A DNA stretch of 64,000 nt. Origin: G963668345 sp965206025 (GTDB lineage Bacteria > Acidobacteriota > Terriglobia > Bryobacterales > UBA6623). The notes beneath the pieces were generated by a model. That model made no database searches, was not told where the DNA came from, and saw nothing but the letters and a program-made list of their open reading frames with translations. The stretch spans positions 992,001 through 1,056,000 of the forward strand of contig CBDBIU010000005.1 of the NCBI GenBank assembly GCA_965206025.1, in the 5' to 3' direction. Shown here one piece after another: positions 24,966-33,610 of the stretch; positions within the stretch are counted from its first letter, which is position 1; each line of letters starts with the position of its first letter. Made by a program: the position numbers and the translations under genes.

Positions 24966-26228
24966 TCAGGTAATTCCCGGCACGGGAAGCCGCGAACACA
25001 ACTCTTCGACTTCACCACGAACGGAGGCCAGCAGAGCTTTGTCCTCGTGGTGGTGGAGAGCCTTGGTCATCCACTGCCCCAGACGCTTCATTTCCGGTTC
25101 TTTCATACCGCGCGTCGTCGCCGCCGGCGTGCCGAGCCGAATGCCGCTGGGGCGAAGTGGCGGATTCGGGTCATCGGGGATGACCTGCTTGTTGGTCGTG
25201 ATCGAAACTTCGTCCAGGGCCTCCTCGGCGACGCGCCCGTTGATGCCGAAACTTGTCACGGTGTCGATGACCATCATGTGGTTTTCAGTGCCGTCGGTGA
25301 TCAGCTTGACGCCGTTTTCGATCAGCGTCTGAGCCAACACTTGGGCATTGTCGAGAACCTGGCGACAATACTCCTTGTATTCAGGCTGCCGCGCCTTGCC
25401 CAGGGTGATGGCCACGGCCGCCACGGCGTTCATGTGCGGACCGCCTTGGAGACCGGGGAACACCGAGCGGTCAATCGTTTTGGCGAACTCCTTCTTGCAG
25501 AGAATCATCCCGCCGCGCGGACCGCGCATCGATTTGTGCGTGGTGGTGGTGACGAAATCAAAGCCCGCGTCACAGGGGTTTCTCATGGCGCCTCCGGCGA
25601 TCAAGCCGCCGATGTGCGAAACATCGGCCATGGTAAGGGCGCCCACTTCGTCGGCGATCTCCTTGAACTTCGCGTAGTCATAGTCGCGCGGGTAGGAAGA
25701 GTAGCCGCACAAGACCAGCTTGGGCTTAGACTCAATCGCCGTTCGGCGAAGCTCATCGAAGTCAATCCGTCCCTTCTCCTCGGGAAGCGTTTTGTAGCGA
25801 ATGAAGTTGTAGATCTTGCCCATGTGCGAGACGGGCGCGCCGTGCGTGAGGTGGCCGCCGTGTGAGAGATCCATCCCGAGCACGGTGTCCCCGGGCTGGA
25901 GAAAGGCCATGTAAACGGCCTGGTTCATCGGCGAGCCCGAAAGGGGCTGAACGTTGGCGTGCTCGCAGCCGAACAACTGCTTGGCGCGGTCGCGGGCCAA
26001 GTTTTCAATCACGTCGGTATAGTGTTGCCCGCCGTAGTAGCGCCTTCCCGGATAGCCCTCCGAATACTTGTTGGTGAAGACGGAGCCCAACACAGCCAGA
26101 ACTTCGGGATAAGTATAGTTCTCGGAAGGGATAAGCTCGACGCCGGCCTGCTGGCGTCTCTCCTCCCCAACGAGCGCGTCGAAAATCTCGGGATCGTTCG
26201 CTTCAAGCAGTTGGCGGTTGGCGTCCAT
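24966..26228 (-). CDS. glyA: Serine hydroxymethyltransferase
   Basis: Starting at MDANRQLLEANDPEIFDALV after an AAGGA site gives 420 residues, the normal length. The PLP lysine lies in VTTTTHKSMRGPRGG. Other signatures are GVELIPSENYTYPEVLAVLG, NKYSEGYPGRRYYGG and GALTMADVSHIGGLIAGG. It converts serine and tetrahydrofolate to glycine and methylene-tetrahydrofolate in the cytoplasm. It stands alone here. The leader before it shows no riboswitch that I recognise. Confidence 0.96.
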   Translation of the reverse strand: MDANRQLLEANDPEIFDALVGEERRQQAGVELIPSENYTYPEVLAVLGSVFTNKYSEGYPGRRYYGGQHYTDVIENLARDRAKQLFGCEHANVQPLSGSPMNQAVYMAFLQPGDTVLGMDLSHGGHLTHGAPVSHMGKIYNFIRYKTLPEEKGRIDFDELRRTAIESKPKLVLCGYSSYPRDYDYAKFKEIADEVGALTMADVSHIGGLIAGGAMRNPCDAGFDFVTTTTHKSMRGPRGGMILCKKEFAKTIDRSVFPGLQGGPHMNAVAAVAITLGKARQPEYKEYCRQVLDNAQVLAQTLIENGVKLITDGTENHMMVIDTVTSFGINGRVAEEALDEVSITTNKQVIPDDPNPPLRPSGIRLGTPAATTRGMKEPEMKRLGQWMTKALHHHEDKALLASVRGEVEELCSRLPVPGIT

Positions 26229-26413
26229 GGTTTTCCTTGGAAGTCCTTTCTTGCTAATGGAATGGGGGGGGACTCCTAAGGGGATCGATCCATCCCTTAA
26301 TTCGGAAACTCTGTTTCCTGCCCGTGAGGACCTAGCCCGCATGCCGCTAGGAGGAACTTCGTTCTTTGTTCTTTATACCGGCCTGCTTGCGCCACCGCAA
26401 GTCTGAACTCCCC

Positions 26414-26594
26414 TAGCCTGCGTTTCTCACCGGCTGACGGTCGAAGCACGCAATAGGCGCGCCATTACTGCGTTGCGCTTGCTCCGTGCTCAACGTCCTG
26501 TTCAAGCACTCCTCCGCGAGCCGATCGGCGCGCGCCTTGTACTGACGAGCTTCTCAGGCACTTCGTCTCGCCACGTGGCGAGAAATGCAGACTA
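26414..26594 (+). repeat. Intergenic repeat, family B copy 5
   Basis: The ends are TAGCCTGCGTTTCTCACC and the mirror GGCGAGAAATGCAGACTA. The interior is consensus with a small deletion in the GCTCGCCGTGCTC segment. It abuts a 40-bp duplicate of coding sequence from the next gene. Confidence 0.85.
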
Positions 26595-26597
26595 GCG

Positions 26598-26640
26598 AGT
26601 TGAATTCGGGCGCGACTTACACTCTCGTAGGAAAAGCGAG
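26598..26640 (-). repeat. About 40-bp duplicated piece of the adjacent gene
   Basis: This stretch matches 26773-26812 (GAGTTGAATTCGGGCGCGAC, then TCGTAGGAAAA) with three changes. On the minus strand it encodes the same FSYESVSRARIQL peptide as inside the next gene. It is therefore a remnant of a tandem duplication cut off by repeat B5. Confidence 0.75.
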
Positions 26641-26642
26641 CC

Positions 26643-27155
26643 TCAATAGATGGCTCCAGGTTTCGCGAGCGCCAGGTCGCCGACCACAAAGCCTTCTCTA
26701 CTCGCGGAGAAACCCGCGAAATGACCAGAGAGCTTCAGACCGCTGGCATCAAGCCGCAGGACCACGACGCCGAGTTGAATTCGGGCGCGACTCACGCTTT
26801 CGTAGGAAAACTGCAAATAGTCTGAATTATAAAATCCTCCGTCGGGCTTCAAGTTTTCCGTTCCAAAATCATCCGAATACGTGCCGACGCCATTGACTCT
26901 GCGTCCTACCGTGTGGACGTGAACGTGCAGGTTGTATGGCGGAATGTCCGGGCCGTGCTCCACGTAGGTGTTAGCTAGCGTACCCGACCAGTCGCCGAGG
27001 AGCACCTTGCGTCGGTCCTTCGATATCGCCTGAAACGTCCGCCGGTCTTCCATCCACTTCTTAAGCAGAACGGATATGACCGCCGCCGCCAAGGCTCCCG
27101 CGGCGGCGATGATGTTCCCGACGACATTACTTGGAATGCCCAGAATCGTATCCAT
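26643..27155 (-). CDS. Membrane-anchored beta-rich hypothetical protein
   Basis: The ATG at 27155 has a GGGAGG site upstream and gives 170 residues; a TTG at 27248 would extend it into the DUF35 gene. One N-terminal membrane helix (VVGNIIAAAGALAAAVISVL) is followed by a basic linker (KKWMEDRRTFQAISKDRRK). A domain of about 110 residues follows, starting LLGDWSGTLANTYVEHGP, with repeated strand and glycine patterns and ending SREGVVGDLALAKP-like. One helix plus a small barrel recalls lipocalin-like or Cap15-like membrane sensors, but no nucleotide cyclase or defence gene is adjacent, so the function is open. Confidence 0.6.
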   Translation of the reverse strand: MDTILGIPSNVVGNIIAAAGALAAAVISVLLKKWMEDRRTFQAISKDRRKVLLGDWSGTLANTYVEHGPDIPPYNLHVHVHTVGRRVNGVGTYSDDFGTENLKPDGGFYNSDYLQFSYESVSRARIQLGVVVLRLDASGLKLSGHFAGFSASREGFVVGDLALAKPGAIY

Positions 27156-27231
27156 GATCTTCAGGACCTCCCGGATCAAGGGGATCAAGGGAATGACACG
27201 GGCGTCTTTGTCTAGTCGGGCCCCAATAATC

Positions 27232-27537
27232 TCACCCCTCACGTGCAAAAAACCACACCCCGTCGCGCTCGCCGACCTGCTGCACAGGATCGTCGATTTC
27301 GACCCGGTCGCCTTCGATGCGCGCGGTCAGACGCGGGCCCTCGGCAAGCTCGATGATCCCGATTTGGAATGGCAGATCCTTCTCGAACCCCTCGGCCGAG
27401 GCGTGCAGGGTGGTGCAGGAGTACACCTTGCCGCGACCGCTGAAGGTGGTTTCCTCGAAGTTCTTGCCGCCGCAGCGACAGCGGCCGGTCTGTCGCCTGT
27501 GATACTTGCCGCAACTTTGACAGCGATAGCCGGTCAT
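27232..27537 (-). CDS. Zinc-ribbon OB-fold protein (DUF35), thiolase partner
   Basis: The 101-residue product has a four-cysteine rubredoxin-like zinc ribbon (YRCQSCGKYHRRQTGRCRCG) followed by an OB fold (GRGKVYSCTTLHAS, then PFQIGIIELAEGPRLTARI). DUF35 proteins form complexes with thiolase-like enzymes and help channel acyl-CoA. The gene lies 119 bases downstream of a thiolase gene on the same strand, which fits this role. Confidence 0.88.
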   Translation of the reverse strand: MTGYRCQSCGKYHRRQTGRCRCGGKNFEETTFSGRGKVYSCTTLHASAEGFEKDLPFQIGIIELAEGPRLTARIEGDRVEIDDPVQQVGERDGVWFFAREG

Positions 27538-27656
27538 CTCATCCCCGTCGGGTACGCGATCTCGTCACCCCGGTCAGCCGTCTCTCAGGCCCGATGGGCG
27601 ACAGCCGGTTCGGGAGTGGGCGGCTGCCCTTACAAAGAATTTCTTGGGAGCGGCCG

Positions 27657-28814
27657 TCATGCTGAAAAAACGCCCACCACGCAAGTCGCCCCCGATCCCC
27701 CCAAGTTCTCGATGAGCCCCGTCCGGGCATGCTTCACCTGACGCTGGCCGCATTCGCCTCGAATCTGCTCTACGACCTCGCAAATCTGCGCCACGCCTGT
27801 CGCGCCGACAGGATGCCCCTTGGACTTCAACCCGCCGCTTGTATTCACGGGCTTTTCGCCGTCGAGCGCCGTGTAGCCTTCGAGCGTCGCGGGGCCGCCC
27901 CGGCCGCGTTCCACAAACCCCAGATCCTCGAGCGCAATGATCTCGGCGATCGTGAAACAGTCGTGAAGCTCGGCGACGTCGATCTCCTTCGGCCCGACCC
28001 CCGCCGCCCGGAAAGCTTTTTCACCGGCCGCACGAACGGCTGGAAAAGTGCTGATGTCTTCCTTCTCATCGAGCGCCAGGTGGTCTGACGCTTGCGCCAC
28101 ACCGCGAACGCGCACCGGCTTATTGGTGAACTCGGCCGCGCGATCGGCCGCGCACAGCAGCACCGCTGCCGCGCCGTCGCTGATCAGTGAGCAGTCATAA
28201 AGTGTAAGTGGCTCGGCGATCATGCGGCCGGCGAGAGCCTTCTCCATCGTGATCGGCTTGCGCAGGTGCGCCAGCGGATTCTTCGCTCCGTTGGCGTGGT
28301 TTTTGACCGCCACGGCCGCCAGGTGTTCTCGGGTTGTTCCGAACTCGTGCATGTGACGTTTGGCGATCATGGCGAACAGGGAGGGAAACGTCGCGCCCGC
28401 CTTGACCTCGCCCCCGAGGTCGCCCGCGGATGCCAAGATGTCGGTGGTGCGGGCCGTGGTCTGGGAAGTCATCTTCTCTACGCCGACCACCAGAACCAGA
28501 TCGTAGAGACCGCCGGCTACCGCCGAGTAAGCGTGGAAGAACGCCGAACCGCTCGATGCGCAAGCGGCCTCGAAGCGCGTGCAGGGAACGCCTTCCAGAC
28601 CGAGAGCGGAGCCGATGTAGGGGGCCAGGTGGTTCTGCCCGACAAACGAAGGCCCCGCGAAATTCCCGACATAGAGGGCTTCTATCTGATCGGGGGCGAC
28701 TTTCGATCCCTCCAGGCACTTCGCTCCGGCTTCTCCCGCCAACTCGCGGATGCTAAGCTCGGGGAAGGACCCGAACGCAGTTTTCCCCGTGGCGATGACC
28801 GCGACTGCTCTCAT
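27657..28814 (-). CDS. Thiolase-family protein (SCP2/acetyl-CoA acetyltransferase-like)
   Basis: Starting at MRAVAVIATGKTAFGSFPEL gives 385 residues. The active-site cysteine is in CTRFEAACASSGSAFFHAYS. The C-terminal catalytic region has SGGLKSKGHPVGATGVAQIC, with the His of GHP; AELHDCFTIAEIIALEDLG carries the other conserved His. It belongs to the non-decarboxylating, SCP-x-like thiolases that pair with DUF35 proteins. These include lipid-catabolic and HMG-CoA-forming complexes. The substrate cannot be read from the window. Confidence 0.88.
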   Translation of the reverse strand: MRAVAVIATGKTAFGSFPELSIRELAGEAGAKCLEGSKVAPDQIEALYVGNFAGPSFVGQNHLAPYIGSALGLEGVPCTRFEAACASSGSAFFHAYSAVAGGLYDLVLVVGVEKMTSQTTARTTDILASAGDLGGEVKAGATFPSLFAMIAKRHMHEFGTTREHLAAVAVKNHANGAKNPLAHLRKPITMEKALAGRMIAEPLTLYDCSLISDGAAAVLLCAADRAAEFTNKPVRVRGVAQASDHLALDEKEDISTFPAVRAAGEKAFRAAGVGPKEIDVAELHDCFTIAEIIALEDLGFVERGRGGPATLEGYTALDGEKPVNTSGGLKSKGHPVGATGVAQICEVVEQIRGECGQRQVKHARTGLIENLGGSGATCVVGVFSA

Positions 28815-28913
28815 GGGCGCGCTCCTCGAAACTGTTGATAGGACTCGCATTTATTATTCCACGTTTCGCTCGTTTCGCCGTCAACCCTATATGAGGGGTA
28901 GGGCTACGGTGAA

Positions 28914-29477
28914 ATGGCTACTGTCGCGGTAAGCTCCCCTATGGCGACCGAACAGTACTCGACCGTCGAGGAAAAAGAAGTCCAGGTCTCTACCGACTCG
29001 GAATTCGTTGAAAGCCAGATGCGCCGCGTGTTTCGGCTCATCTATCGCGTCGTGGGGAATGTCCCCGACGCCCAGGATCTCACGCAAGAGGCATTTGTGA
29101 AAGCGCTCAGCCGCCGCTCCCAGCTTAAGGACCCGCGGAAGGAAGCCCAATGGCTGGGTAGAATCGCGGTCAACACAGCGCTTGACTTCGTCCGCCGGCA
29201 GAAACGCGTCACCTTCGAAGAACTGGACCGAGCTCCCGAGATGCCAACCGAGAATCCCGAGCAAAGCGTCTTGCGGTCGGAAAAGCGCCGCTACATCGAG
29301 GACGGTCTGCGGCTGTTGTCGGCGCGGGAGCGGGCTGCGCTGATCCTTCGCGACGTGGAAGGGCTGCCCGCCGCCGAAGTCGCCCAGCACTTGGGATGCT
29401 CTCCGGCGACCGTACGTTCCCATATCGCCAACGCTCGAGTGAAGTTCCGCAGATATATGAAGGGACGAAAGCAATGA
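28914..29477 (+). CDS. ECF-family RNA polymerase sigma factor
   Basis: The 187-residue product has sigma region 2 (VFRLIYRVVGNVPDAQDLTQ, then EAFVKALSRR) and region 4 (LLSARERAALILRDVEGLPA, then AEVAQHLGCSPATVRSHIAN). A start at 28914 is preferred because of the GAGGGGTAGGG sequence upstream; an ATG at 28941 is possible. Its stop overlaps the anti-sigma gene start (ATGA), the usual coupled pair. Targets are unknown, but the pair and the next secreted-protein gene are probably one operon. Confidence 0.92.
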   Translation: MATVAVSSPMATEQYSTVEEKEVQVSTDSEFVESQMRRVFRLIYRVVGNVPDAQDLTQEAFVKALSRRSQLKDPRKEAQWLGRIAVNTALDFVRRQKRVTFEELDRAPEMPTENPEQSVLRSEKRRYIEDGLRLLSARERAALILRDVEGLPAAEVAQHLGCSPATVRSHIANARVKFRRYMKGRKQ

Positions 29478-30826
29478 GTTTGCTTTTCATCGGACATCCG
29501 AGTGAAGCGGATCTCGCTTTGTTCGCCGGCGGCGAGCTCGGTCCCCTGGCGCGCTGGCGCATCGAGAAGCATCTCACCGGCTGCGATCGATGCCGCGAAG
29601 CCGTCGCCGATTTCTTCCATCTTCAGAGCGAGATCAGCGAGTTAAGCGATCTGCCCTCGCTCGATTGGAGCGCGTTGGCCGGCCGCGTTAAGCTCGCCGT
29701 CGCGGACGCCCAAAGCTCTCCCCGGCGAGAGCCGCGTTGGTTTACCACCCGCCCGCTCGTTGTCGGAACGGGACTCGCCATGGCAACTCTGCTGTGCGCT
29801 TTTATTGTTATCCAGCAGTTTCCATCATTCACGATGTCCGAACTCGGCGAGGTGGCCAAGCTTGACGACAAACAGGATGCGGGAGCGGACATTGCCGAGG
29901 CCGACGCCGTGTCCGCTGACCGCTCGGCCTTCGCTCCTCGGGAAGAAAGCGACTTTGAGGTTGCGCCTGAAGACGCCGGCGCGGCGAGTCTTGGCGGTGA
30001 AGCGGGATCGTATTACGAAAACGAAAAGAAACCGGCGTCCGCGGGACCGAAGAAAGTGCGCTTGGCTCTGAAGAACAAAAGAAATGAATTGCAGCCGACC
30101 GGCGAGCTTGTTGTCGGGCGCGCTCGAAGGGCCGTCGAGCTTGGCGACCGGGAAGCACGAAACGTCGGGCAGCTTGCCTTTGCCCACGCGCCAAGTTCCC
30201 CGAAACCGGCCGACAAGAGAGCTTTCGAGCAGGCCGAGCGCGCCAACGAGCCGTTGTCGCGGGTGGCTGCGATGAAGGCGCGGACTGAATCAAATGAGGG
30301 GATCCGGCGGGGACTCTCGACGGGGGAGGCTGCACCGGCTCTCCGTTCCCGGGACGACGAGTACCGGCCAGCCGGGCAAGAAGAGGCCCCCGCCGTAGCC
30401 TTCCGAGATCGGGTGGATGAACTGGCGCCGGCAGCCGCGCCCGCACAACAGGGGCTCGCGGAAACCAAACTGCTGCGAAAGCAAGCCGTCGAAGACGAAC
30501 TAGGGGTCGAGAATCCGCCGGCGCGAGAGCCGGCCGGAGCCGACATCGCCCGCCGATCGCAGCCTGTTGTCGTTGGCGGGTCGCTCAGCCGGGCAGCGCA
30601 ACAAAAGGAGGCTGGTCGGAAACTGGAGCGGGCGGAGCGCCGTAAGGGCGCGTCCTCCACGCCTCTCCCCCTGGCGGCTCGCATGCGGGCGGATGCGGAT
30701 GGCGATCTGTTGACGCTGTCGTTCGATCCGGATGCGGAGGTTTCCTTGGCCGCGGAAGGTTGGATGGTCCGGACTCTCGATTCGGATACGAACACAATTA
30801 CGATTACTAATGTCTATCTACCGTAA
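29474..30826 (+). CDS. Membrane anti-sigma factor with zinc-finger domain
   Basis: The 450-residue protein begins with an anti-sigma zinc-finger domain: the ligands are in EKHLTGCDRCREAV (HXXXCXXC). A single membrane helix follows near residues 95-115 (GTGLAMATLLCAFIVIQQF). The remaining 330 residues are long, charged and low in complexity, probably periplasmic and largely disordered, ending in a short ordered segment (DPDAEVSLAAEGWMVRTL). It should hold the sigma factor at the membrane until a periplasmic signal releases it. The tail is much longer than usual. Confidence 0.85.
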   Translation: MSLLFIGHPSEADLALFAGGELGPLARWRIEKHLTGCDRCREAVADFFHLQSEISELSDLPSLDWSALAGRVKLAVADAQSSPRREPRWFTTRPLVVGTGLAMATLLCAFIVIQQFPSFTMSELGEVAKLDDKQDAGADIAEADAVSADRSAFAPREESDFEVAPEDAGAASLGGEAGSYYENEKKPASAGPKKVRLALKNKRNELQPTGELVVGRARRAVELGDREARNVGQLAFAHAPSSPKPADKRAFEQAERANEPLSRVAAMKARTESNEGIRRGLSTGEAAPALRSRDDEYRPAGQEEAPAVAFRDRVDELAPAAAPAQQGLAETKLLRKQAVEDELGVENPPAREPAGADIARRSQPVVVGGSLSRAAQQKEAGRKLERAERRKGASSTPLPLAARMRADADGDLLTLSFDPDAEVSLAAEGWMVRTLDSDTNTITITNVYLP

Positions 30827-31997
30827 ACTTGTTCTCTTGGCGGCCCTGCTGCTGTCGGGCGGAGTGTCCGACGCGGTGGCTCAGCGGGCGAAGCTCTCCT
30901 GGGGGCCGATGCCTGATCCCGAATCGGCGGTCGAGGTCAGCGTGGACGCCGGCGTGCCCTTGGCTATCGCCTCCAAGGACGCATCCGAGACGGAGTTTCA
31001 CTTGCGCGGGGGCCTGATGGTGGTCGACTTGCGATGCAGGCTCTCGGTCGAGAACACCGGTCCGCGGCACGTGCGCGCGGTCACCTTCGGCGTCGTGGCC
31101 GGGCCGGTTACCGCCGGGGGCAAGGCGTCGGTCTCAGTGCCCAGCTTGAACGTGGCTCCCGGCGACACCTTCCCCGTCAACCTGAGTCTCCGGCTCATCC
31201 GCCCGATGCCCGCACCAAGCGAGTTCGTCAAAGTCTCGGTTGATGGGGTTCTATTTTCGGACTTCACCTTCTTCGGACCTGATCGACTGGACTCTCGCCG
31301 CAAGATGACTTTCTGGGAAAACGAAGCCGACCGCGATCGCCGGTATTTTAAGGCAGCGCTCGGGTTGGGCGGTCCCCAGCAACTGCAAGCGGAGGTCCGC
31401 GCCAGTCTCGAGCGGCAGCGGAATCGGCCGCGGCTGGCGGCCCGTCTGGAGGCGGGCGGGACCTTGGGTTCAATGACGGAACAGACGAGAGACGAACGTT
31501 CCCTCAAGCTGGCGCTCCTTGATCTACCGCAGGCGCCTCTAGAGTTGCTATCCGGTACGGCAACGGTGGCCGGCGCCGCGGCTACGACGCCCGTCATTAC
31601 GGTCAAGAACCGGTCCCAAAGGCCTATTCGCTATTTCGAGCTGGGCTGGTTCGTTGACGACGGGGCCGGCGTGCGTTACGTAGCCGGTTGGGTGCCCGCT
31701 CCTTCCGCCGTGAGGCCATTGGGCCCCGGCCGATCGGCCTCGACGAGCCTAGCCCGCAGGATTGTCTTCGCGTCGAAGTCTCAGAGCACGGCGAAAGATC
31801 AGTTCGCGATTAACGGTATGAGCGGCTACGTCAGCCAAGTGCAATTCGAGGACGGCACATTCTGGATTCCCAGCCGTGACGACATCCGACATCCTTCCCT
31901 GCGCGCCACGCCTGTTTCGGCCGAGGAGCAGCGCCTCAGCGACCTCTACCGCCGCAAAGGCCTCGACGCCCTCATCAAAGAGCTGAGCAAGTTCTAG
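30810..31997 (+). CDS. Secreted hypothetical protein of the sigma/anti-sigma operon
   Basis: The start MSIYRKLVLLAALLLSGGVS overlaps the end of the anti-sigma gene and gives a clear signal peptide, with cleavage near VAQ. The 395-residue product is beta-rich in its first half (FHLRGGLMVVDLRCRLSVEN) and again near residues 260-350. I recognise no family or catalytic motif. Its position suggests that it is a periplasmic effector or sensor tied to the ECF system. It converges on hemG with a four-base overlap. Confidence 0.7.
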   Translation: MSIYRKLVLLAALLLSGGVSDAVAQRAKLSWGPMPDPESAVEVSVDAGVPLAIASKDASETEFHLRGGLMVVDLRCRLSVENTGPRHVRAVTFGVVAGPVTAGGKASVSVPSLNVAPGDTFPVNLSLRLIRPMPAPSEFVKVSVDGVLFSDFTFFGPDRLDSRRKMTFWENEADRDRRYFKAALGLGGPQQLQAEVRASLERQRNRPRLAARLEAGGTLGSMTEQTRDERSLKLALLDLPQAPLELLSGTATVAGAAATTPVITVKNRSQRPIRYFELGWFVDDGAGVRYVAGWVPAPSAVRPLGPGRSASTSLARRIVFASKSQSTAKDQFAINGMSGYVSQVQFEDGTFWIPSRDDIRHPSLRATPVSAEEQRLSDLYRRKGLDALIKELSKF

Positions 31998-33385
31998 CCG
32001 GCCGCGGCGATCTTCTCCGCGAGGTTTTTGCTGCGCCGAATGCAGTCGGGAATGCCGATTCCCGTATAAGCGTTTCCGGCCAGGTGTAGACCTGGTATCT
32101 GTTCCAGACGGGCTTGGATATCATCGATTCTGTCCTTGTGCCCCACCTCGTATTGCGCCATCGCCCGTGGCCAGCGATACAGACGCCAACCGACGGGATC
32201 GACCCGGAAACCCATCAGGGCGCTGAGCTGTTCGTGAACCAGCGCTGCTACCCGCTCGTCCGGCTGGTCCCGAGCCGCCTCGGCCTGTTCGCCGGCCAAG
32301 AACGCACGAAGCAAAACCCGGTCAGCGGACACGCGCTCGGGGAATTTCGTGTTGACCCAGGTGCAGGCCGTCAGCCGCATGCCCTCCGTCCGAGGGACCA
32401 AGAAGCCGAAACCGTCCAGAGGGTGATCGAAGAGGCGACGCGGATAGAGCAGCGAGGCGGTGATGGAGGAAGTGTAGGTGATTTCCCCAAGCCGCTTCGC
32501 TAGCCGAGGGTCGTGGGCCTCGGTCAACTTGGCAGCTTGGTAGGCCGGGGTCGCCAAGATCACCTCGTCGCTCTCGACAATCTCGCCATCCGCCCGCAAA
32601 CGGAAATCTCCCCTCCCCCCTTCGAGCGCCCGCACGGTTCCCGTTACCACGCGAACCCTGCCTTCGATCCGCTCAGCCAGCGCGTCTACAAGCTGGCGCA
32701 TCCCGTGCTTGAGCGTCAGGAAAAGGGGTTGCCGTTTTCCTTGGGGATCGTTCACCTTGCTCCCAGAAGCGGCCGCCCGGTTGCGTAGCATGCCCCGCGC
32801 GAGGCTGCCGTGGCGTCTTTCGAGATCGACGAACGTCGGCAGGACGCTGTTTACGCTCAGGTTTTCCGGAGAGCCGCCATAGACGCCGGCCAGCATCGGT
32901 TGCGCGAGATATTCGTTGACCTCTCTTCCGAAATGATCTTCCACGAATTCGGCCACCGAGCGGTCGGGATGTTGCTGTCGCGGCCGCCGCAGCCATTCGG
33001 TGGCGATTTTTGCTTTGGCCCGAACACTAAGCAGCTGCGAGGCAAACACCGGCCAAAGCTTTGTGGGAACCAGAAACTGGATGCCGTCGGGCAGAACGAT
33101 CAGTCGGCCGTTGCGCAAAATGTAGGTCTTGCGCAACCGGTCGTTGGACCCGATGACCTGGCCCTCGAGGCCGATTTCACGGATCAAGTCTAGGGCCCAG
33201 GGCTTCTGGGCCAAGAAGCTGTCGGGGCCGCCCTCAATCAGGCAGCCGTCGACAAGTTCCCCGCGAATGACGCCGCCGAGCCGGGGGCGGGCTTCCAGAA
33301 CGGTACAGGCAAGGCCGGCCTGTGAGAGGTAATAGGCAGCGGAAAGCCCCGAGATGCCGCCTCCCACTATCGCTACGCGTCTCAT
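31994..33385 (-). CDS. hemG: Protoporphyrinogen oxidase (HemG/HemY-type flavoprotein)
   Basis: Starting at MRRVAIVGGGISGLSAAYYL gives 463 residues; a longer GTG start is less likely because the dinucleotide fold should be N-terminal. VLEARPRLGGVIRGE continues the FAD site, and LHLAGNAYTGIGIPDCIRR is the C-terminal FAD motif of the family. It oxidises protoporphyrinogen IX to protoporphyrin IX with oxygen, the step before ferrochelatase. hemE lies upstream on the same strand. A diverged family B repeat fills the gap. Confidence 0.92.
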   Translation of the reverse strand: MRRVAIVGGGISGLSAAYYLSQAGLACTVLEARPRLGGVIRGELVDGCLIEGGPDSFLAQKPWALDLIREIGLEGQVIGSNDRLRKTYILRNGRLIVLPDGIQFLVPTKLWPVFASQLLSVRAKAKIATEWLRRPRQQHPDRSVAEFVEDHFGREVNEYLAQPMLAGVYGGSPENLSVNSVLPTFVDLERRHGSLARGMLRNRAAASGSKVNDPQGKRQPLFLTLKHGMRQLVDALAERIEGRVRVVTGTVRALEGGRGDFRLRADGEIVESDEVILATPAYQAAKLTEAHDPRLAKRLGEITYTSSITASLLYPRRLFDHPLDGFGFLVPRTEGMRLTACTWVNTKFPERVSADRVLLRAFLAGEQAEAARDQPDERVAALVHEQLSALMGFRVDPVGWRLYRWPRAMAQYEVGHKDRIDDIQARLEQIPGLHLAGNAYTGIGIPDCIRRSKNLAEKIAAAG

Positions 33386-33429
33386 CGCCAGGCGGTCCGA
33401 ATGGCTTCGTTGCCGGCCGGGATCCCCAG

Positions 33430-33610
33430 TTACCCCTGTTTTCTCGGCAGCCGACGTTCGAAACACGCGATAGGGCCGCCATGACTTCGTCGCAGGCCTG
33501 GGACAGGCGCTGGAGAACTGGTTGGCTTTAGGTGAGAGTCGACCTCCATGAGCGACCGCCGTTTCCGAGGAGATTGGTCCTCAGGCGCTGTCCCTTAGAA
33601 ATGCGGGTTA
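33430..33610 (-). repeat. Diverged family B repeat at the hemE stop codon
   Basis: The ends are TTACCCCTGTTTTCTC and AGAAATGCGGGTTA. The first part of the family interior is still readable (GACGTTCGAAACACGCGATA), but the centre is replaced. On the minus strand the terminal TAA (33610-33608) is the stop codon of hemE. Confidence 0.65.
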
